A stretch of DNA of 64,000 nucleotides from Deltaproteobacteria bacterium (GCA_016709225.1 JADJEE010000012.1:3577501-3641500), one strand, 5' to 3'. Positions 25,384 to 35,210 are shown, counted from the first letter of the stretch. The notes: a model not told the origin generated them from the letters alone. A program made the numbers and translations.

Positions 25384-26529
25384 TCACGGCTTGCCCAGCA
25401 GCTTCGCGATCGCCTGTCGTACCCACGCCGGGTGATCCGAGAGACCGGCTGCGTCGTCGCGCGGTGCGACCACGCGCAGCACCAGGTGATCCTGGGGATC
25501 GCTGGGCTCGGCCGGACGCTTGCGAAGCCCCACGGTCACCTCGCCGATGCAGTCCTCGCAGCGGGGGATCTTGCCCTGCAGCCGCGAGTACGCCCGCGTG
25601 ACGTCGGCGTGGGTCACCTCGACGTCGTCGGTCATCTCGAGTGGATAGCCCGAGGGGTCGAGCTCGGCCAGCCGCGTCATGCGATAGGCGAGGCCGTGCA
25701 GCAGGTAGGTCGCTCGCTGCAGCTCCTGCTCGTCGAGCGGCAGGCCGTCGAGCTCGAGATCCGCGCTGCCGAAGCGCCGCATGCCGCGGGTGGTCAGGCG
25801 GATGAACGGTGCGCCGTGGCGTGGATCGGGGAACGGCACCACCGCGACCTGGTCGGCGACGTTGCCGAGCCCGGCCTGCAAGCGCCGGCGCGTGAAGGCC
25901 TCGACGCCCATGGTCTCGCCGGTGTCGGGATCGTGGATGAGCGCGCCGGTCTCGCTCGCCAGCAGGCGCACGAGGGTCTGCAGCAGTCGCAAGCCGCGGA
26001 CGGCCCGCTCGTTGCGGTAGTCGGCGCGGAGCAAGATGCCGCGGCGGTGGGTTGCCAGTGCGGCGCGCTCGTCGTCCTCGAGCTCGCGCGTGAGCACGGG
26101 ATCGGCGAGCGCGCCCTCGGACACCGCGGCCCGTCGAGCGCTCGCATCGAGTCCCTCGATGTACAGGCCCAGCAGATCGCGGGGGTGATTGCCCGGACGC
26201 AGGCGTGGGTCGCCCTGGGGGTCGAGGCTGATCAGCTCGCGCAGCACGCCGACCTCGGCATCCTGGGTGTCGCCGCCGAGCTTGGCGTCGACGAGCGCGG
26301 TGAGCTGCTCGCGGGTCGGCACCTTCACGTCGTCGGTGACGAGCAACACGTAGGCCAGCGACGTGCGATCGGCGAACACCACCGACTCGGGCGCGTCGGT
26401 CTTGCGCGCCGGGTCGGCCGGGGCCGGTGTCGCGACCATCGAGGGCGGCGGGCCGGTGTCGCTGGTGGCCTCGGGCTTGTTCGAGCAGGCGGTGGCCACC
26501 AGCAGCGATGCGAGCAGGGTTCGGTGCAT
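25384..26529 (-). CDS. Hypothetical lipoprotein
   Basis: A 381-residue protein from the ATG at 26527-26529 with lipobox VATAC and a short Pro/Ala/Thr linker. The body is mainly alpha/beta with no family I recognise. Features are VVFADRTSLAYVLLVTDDVKVP near the start, a helical Arg-rich centre, and a CEDC pair near residue 330. It follows the dehydratase gene by two bases, so the two are probably co-transcribed, but that does not suggest a function. Confidence 0.75.
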   Translation of the reverse strand: MHRTLLASLLVATACSNKPEATSDTGPPPSMVATPAPADPARKTDAPESVVFADRTSLAYVLLVTDDVKVPTREQLTALVDAKLGGDTQDAEVGVLRELISLDPQGDPRLRPGNHPRDLLGLYIEGLDASARRAAVSEGALADPVLTRELEDDERAALATHRRGILLRADYRNERAVRGLRLLQTLVRLLASETGALIHDPDTGETMGVEAFTRRRLQAGLGNVADQVAVVPFPDPRHGAPFIRLTTRGMRRFGSADLELDGLPLDEQELQRATYLLHGLAYRMTRLAELDPSGYPLEMTDDVEVTHADVTRAYSRLQGKIPRCEDCIGEVTVGLRKRPAEPSDPQDHLVLRVVAPRDDAAGLSDHPAWVRQAIAKLLGKP

Positions 26530-26531
26530 GG

Positions 26532-27527
26532 TCACGCGTCGGTCCCGAGGCGGGTCAGCAACGATGCCACGAGCGTGGGCTCGACGTTGCCACCCGAGAG
26601 GATCACGCCGACGTTGCGGCACGACGCCGGCAAGGCGCCGGACAGCACCGCCGCGAGCCCGGCCGCGCCCGAGGGCTCGACCAAGAGCTTGCCGTGGACG
26701 AGCAGGGCCACCAGCGCGTCGGCGAGCTGCTCGTCGACCACGCGCAGGCAGCCGGCGAGCTCGCGCTGGGCGATCGCGAAGTTGAGCTCGCCGACCTGCA
26801 CTGGCTTGAGGCCGTCGGCGAGCGTCGCGGCCGGCTCGACGCGCACGCGCGCGCCCGCTTCGATGCTCGCCGCCATCGCGTCGCAGCCCTTGGGCTCGAC
26901 CGACCACACCTTCGTCGTGGTGCCGCGGCACACCACGCACGCGCCCGCGAGCAGGCCACCGCCGCCGACTGGCACCACCAACGCGTCGAGCTGCACGCCG
27001 TGCTCGCGCTCGCACTGCTCGAGCAGCTCGAGCGTCGCGGTGCCCTGGCCCGCGATGATGTCGGGGTCGTCGAAGGGGGGCACGATCACGCCGCCGGTGC
27101 GCTCGGCGATCGCCAACGCGGCCTCGTAGCGCGCGGTCGAGGTCGTACCCGCGAGCACGACCTCGGCACCCAGACGTCGCACCGCCGCGAGCTTCACCGG
27201 CGGCGCATCGGTGGGCATCGCGATCGCGGCCGGCACGCCGAACTCGCGCGCGGCCCAGGCCACCGCCTGCGCGTGATTGCCCGAGCTGTAGGTGACGAGC
27301 CCGCGGGCGCGTCGCGCAGGATCGATTCGCATCGCGGCATGCATCGCACCGCGGGCCTTGAAGGCACCGATGCGCTGCAGGTTCTCGGCCTTGAAGAACA
27401 GCGAGCGACCGCTGCGCTCGTCGAGCGCGGGCACGCGCACCACCGGGGTGTGGACGATGCGCCCGTGCAGACGGGTCGCGGCTTCGCGCACGTGCTCACG
27501 CTGGAGATCGAGATGGGGGGCGGACAT
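26532..27527 (-). CDS. PLP-dependent threonine/serine dehydratase-like protein
   Basis: A 331-residue fold-type II PLP enzyme of the threonine dehydratase/serine racemase group. The PLP Lys is in RIGAFKARGA (about residue 57). The substrate loop is SSGNHAQAVA, the phosphate loop is VGGGGLLAG, and LSGGNVEP sits near the C-terminus. There is no C-terminal ACT regulatory domain, so it resembles catabolic TdcB-type or racemase-type enzymes rather than biosynthetic IlvA. The reaction (deamination of Thr/Ser to 2-oxoacid, or racemisation) cannot be decided from sequence alone. Confidence 0.9.
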   Translation of the reverse strand: MSAPHLDLQREHVREAATRLHGRIVHTPVVRVPALDERSGRSLFFKAENLQRIGAFKARGAMHAAMRIDPARRARGLVTYSSGNHAQAVAWAAREFGVPAAIAMPTDAPPVKLAAVRRLGAEVVLAGTTSTARYEAALAIAERTGGVIVPPFDDPDIIAGQGTATLELLEQCEREHGVQLDALVVPVGGGGLLAGACVVCRGTTTKVWSVEPKGCDAMAASIEAGARVRVEPAATLADGLKPVQVGELNFAIAQRELAGCLRVVDEQLADALVALLVHGKLLVEPSGAAGLAAVLSGALPASCRNVGVILSGGNVEPTLVASLLTRLGTDA

Positions 27528-27614
27528 CCTGGTGCGGGAAGGCTACCGCGTGGGTCCACGCACCGACGGGGCGGATGCCGGGACGCCGTTCCCTCGCAGG
27601 CGAGGAATCCGAGC

Positions 27615-27641
27615 TTGATTCGTTAGCAATCAAAGGATTAT
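27615..27641 (+). promoter_or_regulatory. Candidate promoter/operator before the lipoprotein operon
   Basis: An AT-rich patch in GC-rich DNA. TTGATT (27615-27620) and AATCAA (27628-27633) form a perfect inverted repeat, and TTGATT also resembles a -35 box. GATTAT (27636-27641) or TTATCC (27638-27643) could be the -10. If so, transcription would start almost at ATG 27651, making a very short leader. Pattern reading only. Confidence 0.35.
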
Positions 27642-27650
27642 CCTGCCTCG

Positions 27651-28556
27651 ATGGGCATCACATCGTCGCTGCGCCGTCATCATGCCCTCGTTTTCGCCCT
27701 CTGCGGCGGGTGTGGGGAGCGCGTGGACGCGGGCGGCGAGGGCTCCGGCGCGGCTGACAGCACCGGGGCCGAGGCACCGGAGTCGGTCGAAGATCCACCC
27801 GCACGCGAGCCGGCGGTGACCACCGGCGTCGGACCGGACGACGCCTCGGACGGCGGCGAGGCGGGGTTCATCGGCGATCCCGATGGCGACGGCGCTGCGC
27901 ATCTCTGCGATACGTGGGCGCAGGATTGTCCCGTCGGCCAGAAGTGCAACGTCTGGGCGGACGATGGCGGCAACTCGTGGAACGCATCGAAGTGCGTGCC
28001 CATCGATCCCGAGCCCGACGACGTCGGTGAGCCGTGCACGGTGGTCGACAGTCCGGTCAGTGGCTTCGACTCGTGCGTACGCGGTGCGACGTGCTGGGGC
28101 GTCGACCGCGAGACCAACATCGGCACCTGCGTCGAGCTCTGTGCGGGCACCGAGGCCAGTCCGCTCTGCTCCGATCCCCGCACGCACTGCGAAGGGCGCA
28201 GCGTGCCGCTGTGCATCTCGACGTGCTGCCCGCTCGAGCAGGACTGTTCGGTCGATGAGGCTTGCTATCCCGTTGGCCCGCACTTCTCGTGCGCACCCGA
28301 TGTCAGCGGCCCCGCCGGTGCGTACGGTGATCCGTGTGACTTCATCAACGTGTGCAACCCTGGCCTCTTCTGCGCCGATGCGTCGGTGGTGCCCGGCTGC
28401 GAGGATTCGGACGGCTGCTGCACGCCGTTTTGCGACACCCGATCACAGGCGTGCAAGCTGCTCGATCTCCAGCTCGAGTGCGTGCCTTGGTATGAGGACC
28501 TCGGGCAAGCGCCGCCGGGTGAAGAGTTCGTCGGCGGCTGTTGGGTGCCCGCATGA
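27651..28556 (+). CDS. Cys-rich lipoprotein, first of three overlapping genes
   Basis: A 301-residue probable lipoprotein (CGGC near residue 21) followed by an acidic linker with DPPAREPAVTTG. The mature domain (from ~85) contains about 24 Cys in a fixed order: LCDTWAQDCPVGQKC, GEPCTVVD, ATCWGV, GTCVELC, CSDPRTHC, CISTCCPLEQDC, and so on, ending YGDPCDFINVCNPGLFC and CCTPFC. The spacing resembles EGF/notch-like disulfide modules used in myxobacterial surface proteins, but I assign no named family. It is paralogous to the next gene and overlaps it by ATGA. Confidence 0.8.
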   Translation: MGITSSLRRHHALVFALCGGCGERVDAGGEGSGAADSTGAEAPESVEDPPAREPAVTTGVGPDDASDGGEAGFIGDPDGDGAAHLCDTWAQDCPVGQKCNVWADDGGNSWNASKCVPIDPEPDDVGEPCTVVDSPVSGFDSCVRGATCWGVDRETNIGTCVELCAGTEASPLCSDPRTHCEGRSVPLCISTCCPLEQDCSVDEACYPVGPHFSCAPDVSGPAGAYGDPCDFINVCNPGLFCADASVVPGCEDSDGCCTPFCDTRSQACKLLDLQLECVPWYEDLGQAPPGEEFVGGCWVPA

Positions 28557-29440
28557 GGTGCGTGGGAATGCTCGTGATGTTCGTCGGGGCCGGCTGCGGC
28601 GCGCTGGCCGACGCGACCGGTGTCGGTGGCACGGCGGGCGAGAGTACCGGCGGCGGGCCCAGCGGGTCGCGCGACGATCCGCCGGCACGTGAACCCGTGA
28701 TGCCGACGACCTCCGGGGTCGACGACGGATCCGATGACGTCGACGAGGCGGGCTTCATCCGCGATCCCGACGGCGGCAACCCCATGATCCTCTGCGACGT
28801 GTGGGCGCAGGATTGTCCCGCCGGCGAAAAGTGCACGGCGTGGTCCTACGATGGCAGTCATTCCTGGAACGGCATGAAGTGTGTGCCCATCGCTGCGGAT
28901 CCCGATGGAATCGGCGAGCCGTGCACCGTGATCGACGGCCCGTACAGCGGGGTCGATACCTGTGTGCTGCCGGCGATTTGTTGGGGCGCCAATTCCGAGT
29001 CGGGCGTCGGCACCTGCGTGGAGTTCTGTCGGGGTCTCGAGGCGGCGCCCACGTGCACGGATCCCAACGCGCATTGTGAGGGGCGTGAGCTGGCGCTGTG
29101 CATTCCGTCGTGCTGCCCGGTCGAGCAGACCTGCCCGTTGGGGACCGCCTGCTATCCCACCGGCTATCATTTCGAGTGCGTACCCGATGCGGGCGGTGCG
29201 GGCGGTGCGTACGGCGATCCGTGCGAGTACCTCAATGTGTGCGACCCCGGCCTCTTCTGCGCCGACGCGTCGATGGTGCCGGGCTGCACGGGATCGTTCG
29301 GCTGCTGCGCGCCGTTCTGCGACACGCGTTCGTCGGCGTGTGCGTTGCTCGATCCCCAGCTCGAGTGCGCGCCTTGGTACCGCCCCGGGCAGGCGCCACC
29401 GGGTGAAGAATTCGTCGGCTATTGTCGAGGGCTCGAGTGA
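28553..29440 (+). CDS. Cys-rich lipoprotein, paralogue of preceding gene
   Basis: A 295-residue paralogue with the same order of Cys motifs (LCDVWAQDCPAGEKC, GEPCTVID, CCPVEQTC, GDPCEYLNVCDPGLFC, CCAPFC, APPGEEFVG). I start at ATG 28553, which overlaps the upstream stop and gives signal peptide VGAGC; ATG 28541 would add four residues. The two proteins are clearly alike along their length but not identical in DNA, so this is an older duplication than the 3561/4044 pair. It overlaps the third gene by GTGA. Confidence 0.8.
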   Translation: MRCVGMLVMFVGAGCGALADATGVGGTAGESTGGGPSGSRDDPPAREPVMPTTSGVDDGSDDVDEAGFIRDPDGGNPMILCDVWAQDCPAGEKCTAWSYDGSHSWNGMKCVPIAADPDGIGEPCTVIDGPYSGVDTCVLPAICWGANSESGVGTCVEFCRGLEAAPTCTDPNAHCEGRELALCIPSCCPVEQTCPLGTACYPTGYHFECVPDAGGAGGAYGDPCEYLNVCDPGLFCADASMVPGCTGSFGCCAPFCDTRSSACALLDPQLECAPWYRPGQAPPGEEFVGYCRGLE

Positions 29441-30597
29441 GCCGCGGATCCGCGATGGTGCGGCTCGCAGCTCTCGGGCTCGCGGCGGTCGGGCTCGGGT
29501 GCGAGGTGGCGCCGTCGATCGCTGCGGGCTCGGGCAGCAGCGATGACGGTCGCGTCGACGCTGCCACGGTCGCCACGGATGCGACGACGACGACGGGCGG
29601 CGAGAGCACCACCGGCGCCGAACCGGCGCCGGATGCCTGCGCAAGCGCGTGCGTCGATCTCGATCATGACCCCGGTCGCGAGCTCTGCTACGCGTGCCGC
29701 TGCAAGCACGCGTTCGACGATTGGCTGCCCTCGCCCGAGCAGCTGCAGTGCGATCGCGCGGAGCCGATCGTGACCTACGAAGCCGATCTCTCGACCCCGG
29801 AGGGCGCATGGGTGCCAGCGGGCATCGGCGTGACGCACTGCGCGAACCCGTCGATCTTCACCGGCTCGTGCGCGCAGCACAGCCGGCTCGGGCAGCTCGA
29901 GCACGGCGACGTGATGGTGCGGTGGATCTGCCGCGATCCCTACCTCGATCTCGACGGTCGGCTGCTCTACCACGACGTGGCGGTGATCGGACAGAACGTG
30001 CGCACTGGCGTCGCGTGCTTCTGGGACGATGTCGACGACGTCACGCACGGTGACGACCTGCCGCCCTTGGATCTCGAGCAGGCCACGGCAGCGCAACGCG
30101 CCGAGTTCGGCGCGAAGTTCTACGTGACCGAGGGCGAGAACTGCACGCCGTGCCACGACCACGATCCGTTCATCTACACGCCGTACCTCGCGTCGACCGA
30201 CTGGCGCAGCGTCGCGATGGATCGTGGACCCTACGGATTGGTCGGCCTCGACGGTCACGTGCGGGCGACCGGTGCCCGCCACCTGGTGTCGCCGCGCGCG
30301 AGCCCGTGCACGAGCTGTCACCGCCTCGGCGATGGCAAGACCTGTACGACGCTCGCCGCCGACGCGCTCGGTGCGGCGAAGGAAGCCCAGTACGAGGCCG
30401 CAGTGTTGGACGCGATGCTGCCGGGCAGCCCCCGGTGGTGGATGGCGTACTGGATGCCGGGTGCGGGGGCGCCGATCACGGACGAGCAGGAGTGGCACGC
30501 GCGGTTCGATGACGCGCGGGCGCACGTGCTCGCCTGTTGCGAGACGCCGGGCGAGAACGTCGGCGACTGCGAGTGGGCCGACGTGCCCGCGCGCTGA
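29437..30597 (+). CDS. Lipoprotein with two CxxCH haem c motifs
   Basis: A 386-residue protein. GTG 29437 overlaps the upstream stop; ATG 29455 is the alternative. The lipobox is AVGLGC, then a Thr/Ala/Ser linker. Two haem-attachment motifs, CTPCHDHD (~residue 235) and CTSCHRLG (~290), mark it as a c-type cytochrome-like protein. It resembles the CxxCH-containing exported proteins common in deltaproteobacteria-type genomes. Other Cys pairs are present (CYACRC, ACCE). No axial Met is assigned. With the two Cys-rich lipoproteins upstream it forms a tightly overlapping operon, so they may form one surface complex; a redox role is inference. Confidence 0.78.
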   Translation: MSRGSAMVRLAALGLAAVGLGCEVAPSIAAGSGSSDDGRVDAATVATDATTTTGGESTTGAEPAPDACASACVDLDHDPGRELCYACRCKHAFDDWLPSPEQLQCDRAEPIVTYEADLSTPEGAWVPAGIGVTHCANPSIFTGSCAQHSRLGQLEHGDVMVRWICRDPYLDLDGRLLYHDVAVIGQNVRTGVACFWDDVDDVTHGDDLPPLDLEQATAAQRAEFGAKFYVTEGENCTPCHDHDPFIYTPYLASTDWRSVAMDRGPYGLVGLDGHVRATGARHLVSPRASPCTSCHRLGDGKTCTTLAADALGAAKEAQYEAAVLDAMLPGSPRWWMAYWMPGAGAPITDEQEWHARFDDARAHVLACCETPGENVGDCEWADVPAR

Positions 30598-30645
30598 AGA
30601 AGATTAAGAGCGACCAGCGTCGGACGAGTCGCGTAAAGTGGTGGG

Positions 30646-31669
30646 GTGAGTCGTCTCGCCGCGATCTCGCTGCTCGCGGTCGCATCGTCGTGCGGCGTCG
30701 GTGCGTTCGCGTGCAGCGACGACGGCGCCTGCGTGCGCGGGTCGACCCAGGGTGTATGCACGCCCGCGGGCGCGTGTGCGTTCCCCGATGCCGCGTGCGC
30801 ATCGGGGCTGCGCTACGGCGATCACGCGCTCGGGTGAGTGCGTGCCGCCCGACGCGGGTGGCTCGGAGACCGGCGTCGCCGACACCGGTGGCTCGTCGAC
30901 GGGGCGGCCGACCACGTCGAGCGGCGTCGAGGCGACCACGCTCGCGGTCGACGACTCGTCCGCGTCGATGGACGACTCGAGCTCCGGTCACGCAGGCACC
31001 GCCTCGAGCGACGACACCGGCAGCACCACCGGACCCGCAGTCGATCCCGACCTGCTGATCTGGCTGCGCTTCGAGGCGGCGGGCAACTTTGGTGTCGCCA
31101 ACGATGGCGTGCTCGGAGGTACCGCGACGTGCTCGGGTAGCTGTCCTTCGGTCGACGGTGGCCTCGCGCGCTTCGACGGCGTCGGCACGTGCCTGCAGGT
31201 GCCGCACGAGGACGCGCTGGCGCCCGCGGCGTGGACGATGGCGGCGTGGGTTCGACCCACGGCGATCGCGAACACCTACTTTCTCTTCGGCAAGGCCTAC
31301 GGCGCCATGTCGGAGAACAGCTGGGAGTTCTACGTCGACGGCGAGGGCGACCTGCGGATGCTCACCGTCGAGGTGATCGTCGAGAGCGTGATCGCAACTG
31401 CGCCGCCCGCGGGCGATGCGTGGACCCACGTCGCGGCGAGCTCCGACGGAACCGTGCTCTCGCTGTGGGTGGCCGGCGAGCTGCAGGGTGAGCTCGGGCT
31501 GCAGGGCATCGCGTACGACGAGCATCCGGTTCGCTTCGGCTGCGACTCGGACAACGGCACGGAGATGTACTTCTTCGACGGCTGGCTGGCGGACGTGCGC
31601 TTCTACGGACGTGCGCTCGAGGGCGACGAGCTCGCTGCGCTCGCGTCGGCCGTGCCCGGCGATCCGTGA
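30646..31669 (+). pseudogene. LamG-type lipoprotein gene with a +1 frameshift
   Basis: The first frame (30646-30837, GTG start) encodes a signal peptide (AVASSC) and a Cys-rich N-part ending ...YGDHALG then stop. The rest continues in another frame from about 30828 with SGECVPPDAGG, a Ser/Thr/Gly linker, and a LamG/concanavalin-like domain (LLIWLRFEAAGN; FVGT-like strands; WTMAAWVRPTAI; WLADVRFYGRALEGDE) to 31669. Removing one C near 30828-30833 joins the two as ...DHASGECVPP, which reads naturally. It is either a real inactivating mutation or a sequencing error. There is no homopolymer long enough to suggest regular slippage. Confidence 0.7.
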
Positions 31670-31750
31670 GCCGCCACCGCGGACGCATCGCCACGAGCGG
31701 CGTCGCAGGCCTTGTGACGCGGACGTTCAGCGCGGACGCCGAAGTGATCC

Positions 31751-34543
31751 ATGATCGCAGACGTGACCGAGCCGGCCGACGACGGCGAGCGCACCGACGA
31801 TGCTGCGATGCAGGCTGCGGCCGAAGTGCCGGCCCCGGGCGAGCGCGTCGGCCGGTACACGGTGATCGAGCCACTCGGCGAAGGCGCGATGGGGGTGGTG
31901 CTGCGGGCCTACGACGCGACGCTCGACCGCGAGGTCGCGCTCAAGGTCGTGCGACCGCCCGGCGTCCGCGGCTCGGAGAAGCTCGAGCTCGCGCGTGGCC
32001 GACTCGTGGCCGAAGCGCGGGCGCTCGCTCGCCTCTCGCACCCCAACGTGGTTGCGGTCTACGAGGTCGGCGTGCATCGGGGGCTGATCTACGTCGCGAT
32101 GGAGCTGGTGCGCGGCGTCGATCTGCAGCGATGGCTGCGCATCGACGGGCCGCGGCCGTGGCGCGAGGTCGTCGAGGTCTTCCTCGCGGTTGGTCGCGGG
32201 CTCGCGGCGGTGCACGCAGCCGGCATGGTGCACCGCGACGTGAAACCCGCGAACATCCTCGTTGGCGATGATGGTCGCGCGCGCGTGGGCGACTTCGGCA
32301 TCGCGCGGGCCGTCGTCGAGCTCGATCCGCCGCAGCTCGACGGACACGAGCTCAGCGCCCACGATCTCGCGCGGACGGCCGTCACGGCGCAGGGGCGCGT
32401 GGTTGGCACGCCGGCGTACATGGCCCCCGAGCAGCACGAGCACGGCGAGGCCGGGCCCGCCGCGGATCAGTTCGCATTCTGCATCGCGCTGGTCGAGGCG
32501 CTGTGGGGACAGCGGCCCTACCAGGTCGAGCTGCGTCGCTTGCTCGCCGCCAAGCGGGCCGGCCCGCGGCCGCCGAGCTCGCGACGGCGGGTGCCTGCGC
32601 ATCTATGGCCGATCGTGGCGCGCGGACTGGCGCCGGATCCAGCCGCGCGCTTCCCAACGATGGACGCGTTGTGCGACGCGCTGGCGCACGATCCGCGTGC
32701 GCGTCGCCGTCGGTGGCTCGGCGCCGGGCTGGTTGCGCTCGCGGGGGCCAGTGGGCTGGGCTTCGCGCTGGCTCGGCCCGACCCCTGTGATGATGCCGCC
32801 CATGGCCTCGACGGCGCGTGGGATCGATCGACCCGCGCTGCGCGGGAGAACGCGTTCGCCGGCAGTGAGCACCCGTGGGCACCCCAGGCGTGGGCCCATG
32901 CGAGCGCGCAGCTCGACGGCTGGAGCGCGCAGTGGCTCGCGATGCACCGCGAGCTCTGCGAGCTCGGCCGCGCCGCGTCGCCCGATCCGTTGCTCGATCG
33001 GCGCCGCGCCTGCATGGCGGCGCGTCGCCGCGGTTTGGTGGCGATCACCGACGCCTTGGCCGAGGCGACTCCCGACGTGGTCGATCACACCTTCGAGCTG
33101 GTCGCGCAGCTGCGGCCCGTCGCACCGTGCGGTGATCCTGCGTCGCTCGCGAACGCCGTCGAGCTGCCGGACGACCCGAGCACCCGCGCGGCCGTCGAGC
33201 AGGCCCGTGCCGAGCTCGCTCGCGGTCGAGCGCTGATCGACGCCGGTCGCTACCGTGCCGCCGTCGAGCTCGGCGAGCAGGCCGTCATCGAGGCCCGCAC
33301 GCTCGAGTATCCCCCGCTGGTTGCCGAGGCGCTCACCTTCGTGGGTCTCGCCCACCAGCGCGTCGGCGAAGAACCGCAGGCCCGCGCGCTGCTGGAGGAG
33401 GCGGTGTGGCTCGCGATCGAGAGCGGCCACGACGAGGCCGCCGGCGACGCTGCGATTGCATTGGTGTGGAGCACCGGTCGTCAGGCGATCACGATCGAGG
33501 ATGCGCTCCGCTGGGGTGAGCTGGCGCGCGTCGAGCTGACGCGTCGCGGCGGTGACCCCCGCGCCGAGCTGGTACGGCTCGAGCATGGCCTCGGTGCGGC
33601 GCTGGACACCGCGGCGCGCTATGACGACGCGCTGCAGTCGTACGCGCGGGCGCTGGCGATCGCCGAGGCCGACGCCAGCATGCTCGTGGTCGCGGCGACG
33701 ATCCACGCCAGCATCGCCAAGCTGTACGGCGATCGCGGCGAGGTGGTGCGGGCCCGCGCGGAGCTCGAGCCCGCGATCACGACGCTCGAGCCGATCCTCG
33801 GCCACGACCACCCGCAGCTGTCGAGCATGCGAGGACAGCTGGCGATGTTCCTCGACGCGGCGGGCGAACACGATCGGGCGGTCGAGGTCTTCACCGAAGT
33901 CGTCGAGGGCCTGCGGTTGGCGATGGGGGACGACGCTCCGCGGGTAGCGACCGCGCGCATCAACCTCGCGGTCGCGCTGAACCATGCCGGCCGCAAGGAG
34001 GAGTCCCTGGCGATGAACGAGCTCGCACTGGCCAACCTCGCGGCCAGTGGCGACTCCTTGAGCGCCGCCACTGTGCTCGGCAACCTCGGCCTCGAGTACC
34101 TGCGTCGGGGCATCCACGACGCCGCGGAGGAACGATTCGAGCGCTCGCTGGCGATGCTCGGTCGGCTGTATCCGCCAGATCACCCCGAGCTGGTGGTGGC
34201 GCTGATCGGCCTCGGCCGCGTTCGCCTGGCGCAGAGCGACCATCAACGCGCCATCGACTTGTTCGATCGTGCCGAGGCGATCGTGGTCGCCGCGCAGGGG
34301 CCGTGGGCGCGCCTGCGTGCGATCGCGCTCGAGGGTCGCGGCCACGCCGAACTCGCCGCCGGCCGCACCGATGCTGCCGAAGCCACACTGATCGAACAGC
34401 TCGAGATCGTGCGTCGTGCACCGGACGTCGCGCCCGGTGACCTGCCAGGGGCCCTGCGCGATCTTGCCGCGCTCCGACGCACGCAGGGAAGGCACGCCGA
34501 CGCGCTCGCGCTCGAGGCCGAGGCATCGGCGGCACCGCACTGA
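31751..34543 (+). CDS. Hanks-type Ser/Thr kinase with TM and TPR ectodomain
   Basis: A 930-residue receptor-like kinase. Kinase motifs: GEGAMGVV loop (~43-50), VALK (Lys65), HRDVKPANIL (catalytic Asp163), DFG (181-183), GTPAYMAPEQ. A hydrophobic helix at ~321-341 follows an Arg cluster and marks the membrane span. The exported part starts with a short Cys/Trp-containing module (PCDDAAHGLDGAWD), then helical repeats from ~470 to the end with clear TPR pairs (ARYDDALQSYARALAIAEAD; GRKEESLAMNELALANLAASG; ARGIHDAAEERFERSLAMLG-like). All residues for catalysis are present. The same layout occurs at 51583. It is followed by a small membrane-protein gene, and no sigma gene is adjacent. Confidence 0.93.
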   Translation: MIADVTEPADDGERTDDAAMQAAAEVPAPGERVGRYTVIEPLGEGAMGVVLRAYDATLDREVALKVVRPPGVRGSEKLELARGRLVAEARALARLSHPNVVAVYEVGVHRGLIYVAMELVRGVDLQRWLRIDGPRPWREVVEVFLAVGRGLAAVHAAGMVHRDVKPANILVGDDGRARVGDFGIARAVVELDPPQLDGHELSAHDLARTAVTAQGRVVGTPAYMAPEQHEHGEAGPAADQFAFCIALVEALWGQRPYQVELRRLLAAKRAGPRPPSSRRRVPAHLWPIVARGLAPDPAARFPTMDALCDALAHDPRARRRRWLGAGLVALAGASGLGFALARPDPCDDAAHGLDGAWDRSTRAARENAFAGSEHPWAPQAWAHASAQLDGWSAQWLAMHRELCELGRAASPDPLLDRRRACMAARRRGLVAITDALAEATPDVVDHTFELVAQLRPVAPCGDPASLANAVELPDDPSTRAAVEQARAELARGRALIDAGRYRAAVELGEQAVIEARTLEYPPLVAEALTFVGLAHQRVGEEPQARALLEEAVWLAIESGHDEAAGDAAIALVWSTGRQAITIEDALRWGELARVELTRRGGDPRAELVRLEHGLGAALDTAARYDDALQSYARALAIAEADASMLVVAATIHASIAKLYGDRGEVVRARAELEPAITTLEPILGHDHPQLSSMRGQLAMFLDAAGEHDRAVEVFTEVVEGLRLAMGDDAPRVATARINLAVALNHAGRKEESLAMNELALANLAASGDSLSAATVLGNLGLEYLRRGIHDAAEERFERSLAMLGRLYPPDHPELVVALIGLGRVRLAQSDHQRAIDLFDRAEAIVVAAQGPWARLRAIALEGRGHAELAAGRTDAAEATLIEQLEIVRRAPDVAPGDLPGALRDLAALRRTQGRHADALALEAEASAAPH

Positions 34544-34642
34544 TCGCCGACGAGGTGCCACGCCGACCCATGTTCGGGCCGCGACGCGCGGGGTTCGCCA
34601 GCTCGTCGCGCGGAGTCACGCCGGTGTCGTGTAGGCTGACGC

Positions 34643-35164
34643 GTGATGCGTCGTCTCGAACCGCCCGCGCCGAAGCAGAGTCCGTTGAGCGTCGCCGGGG
34701 GCGTCGTCGGTGCGATCGGCGGCATGGCACTGGCGAACTACGCCGGGGCTTCGCTGTGGATCCCTGGCATCGCGACCGGGTTGCTGGCGCTGCTGTTCGC
34801 GAAGACGCGCTTGGCACCACCGCGCTTCCGCGGCGCGATCGCGGTGACGGGTGGCCACATCGCGTGGTTCATTGGCGCGGGCCTGCTCACGGGCGCATGG
34901 GAAACCGTCGGGCCCGACATCGCGGCGCTCACGATCGCATGTGCGATCGCGTGGGCTCGACCGAGCATGGGCGGGGTCGCGCTGCTGGGCGTCGTCCAAC
35001 TGGCGTCGCTGGTCTACAATGTCGTGCTGCTCGCGGGCGCCAGCTTCGGCAGCGCCGATCACCGTGCGCTCGCCGTGCACGTGCTGTGGCGGCTCATCGC
35101 GCTGGGGCTGATCGCCAGCGAGGTCGCGGCGATCCGGCGCGAGGCCGCAGCGCCGCCCACCTGA
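34643..35164 (+). CDS. Small multi-pass membrane protein
   Basis: A 173-residue protein with 5-6 hydrophobic segments (e.g. LSVAGGVVGAIGGMALANYAG; IPGIATGLLALLFA; AVTGGHIAWFIGAGLLTG; IAALTIACAIAW; LLGVVQLASLVYNVVLLAG; LIALGLIASEVAA). GTG 34643 and ATG 34646 are adjacent alternative starts. No family recognised. Confidence 0.65.
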   Translation: MMRRLEPPAPKQSPLSVAGGVVGAIGGMALANYAGASLWIPGIATGLLALLFAKTRLAPPRFRGAIAVTGGHIAWFIGAGLLTGAWETVGPDIAALTIACAIAWARPSMGGVALLGVVQLASLVYNVVLLAGASFGSADHRALAVHVLWRLIALGLIASEVAAIRREAAAPPT

Positions 35165-35210
35165 TTCGCTCGTCGTGGCGATGCGACGCGGCTACCCTGA
35201 AGCGCCCGCA

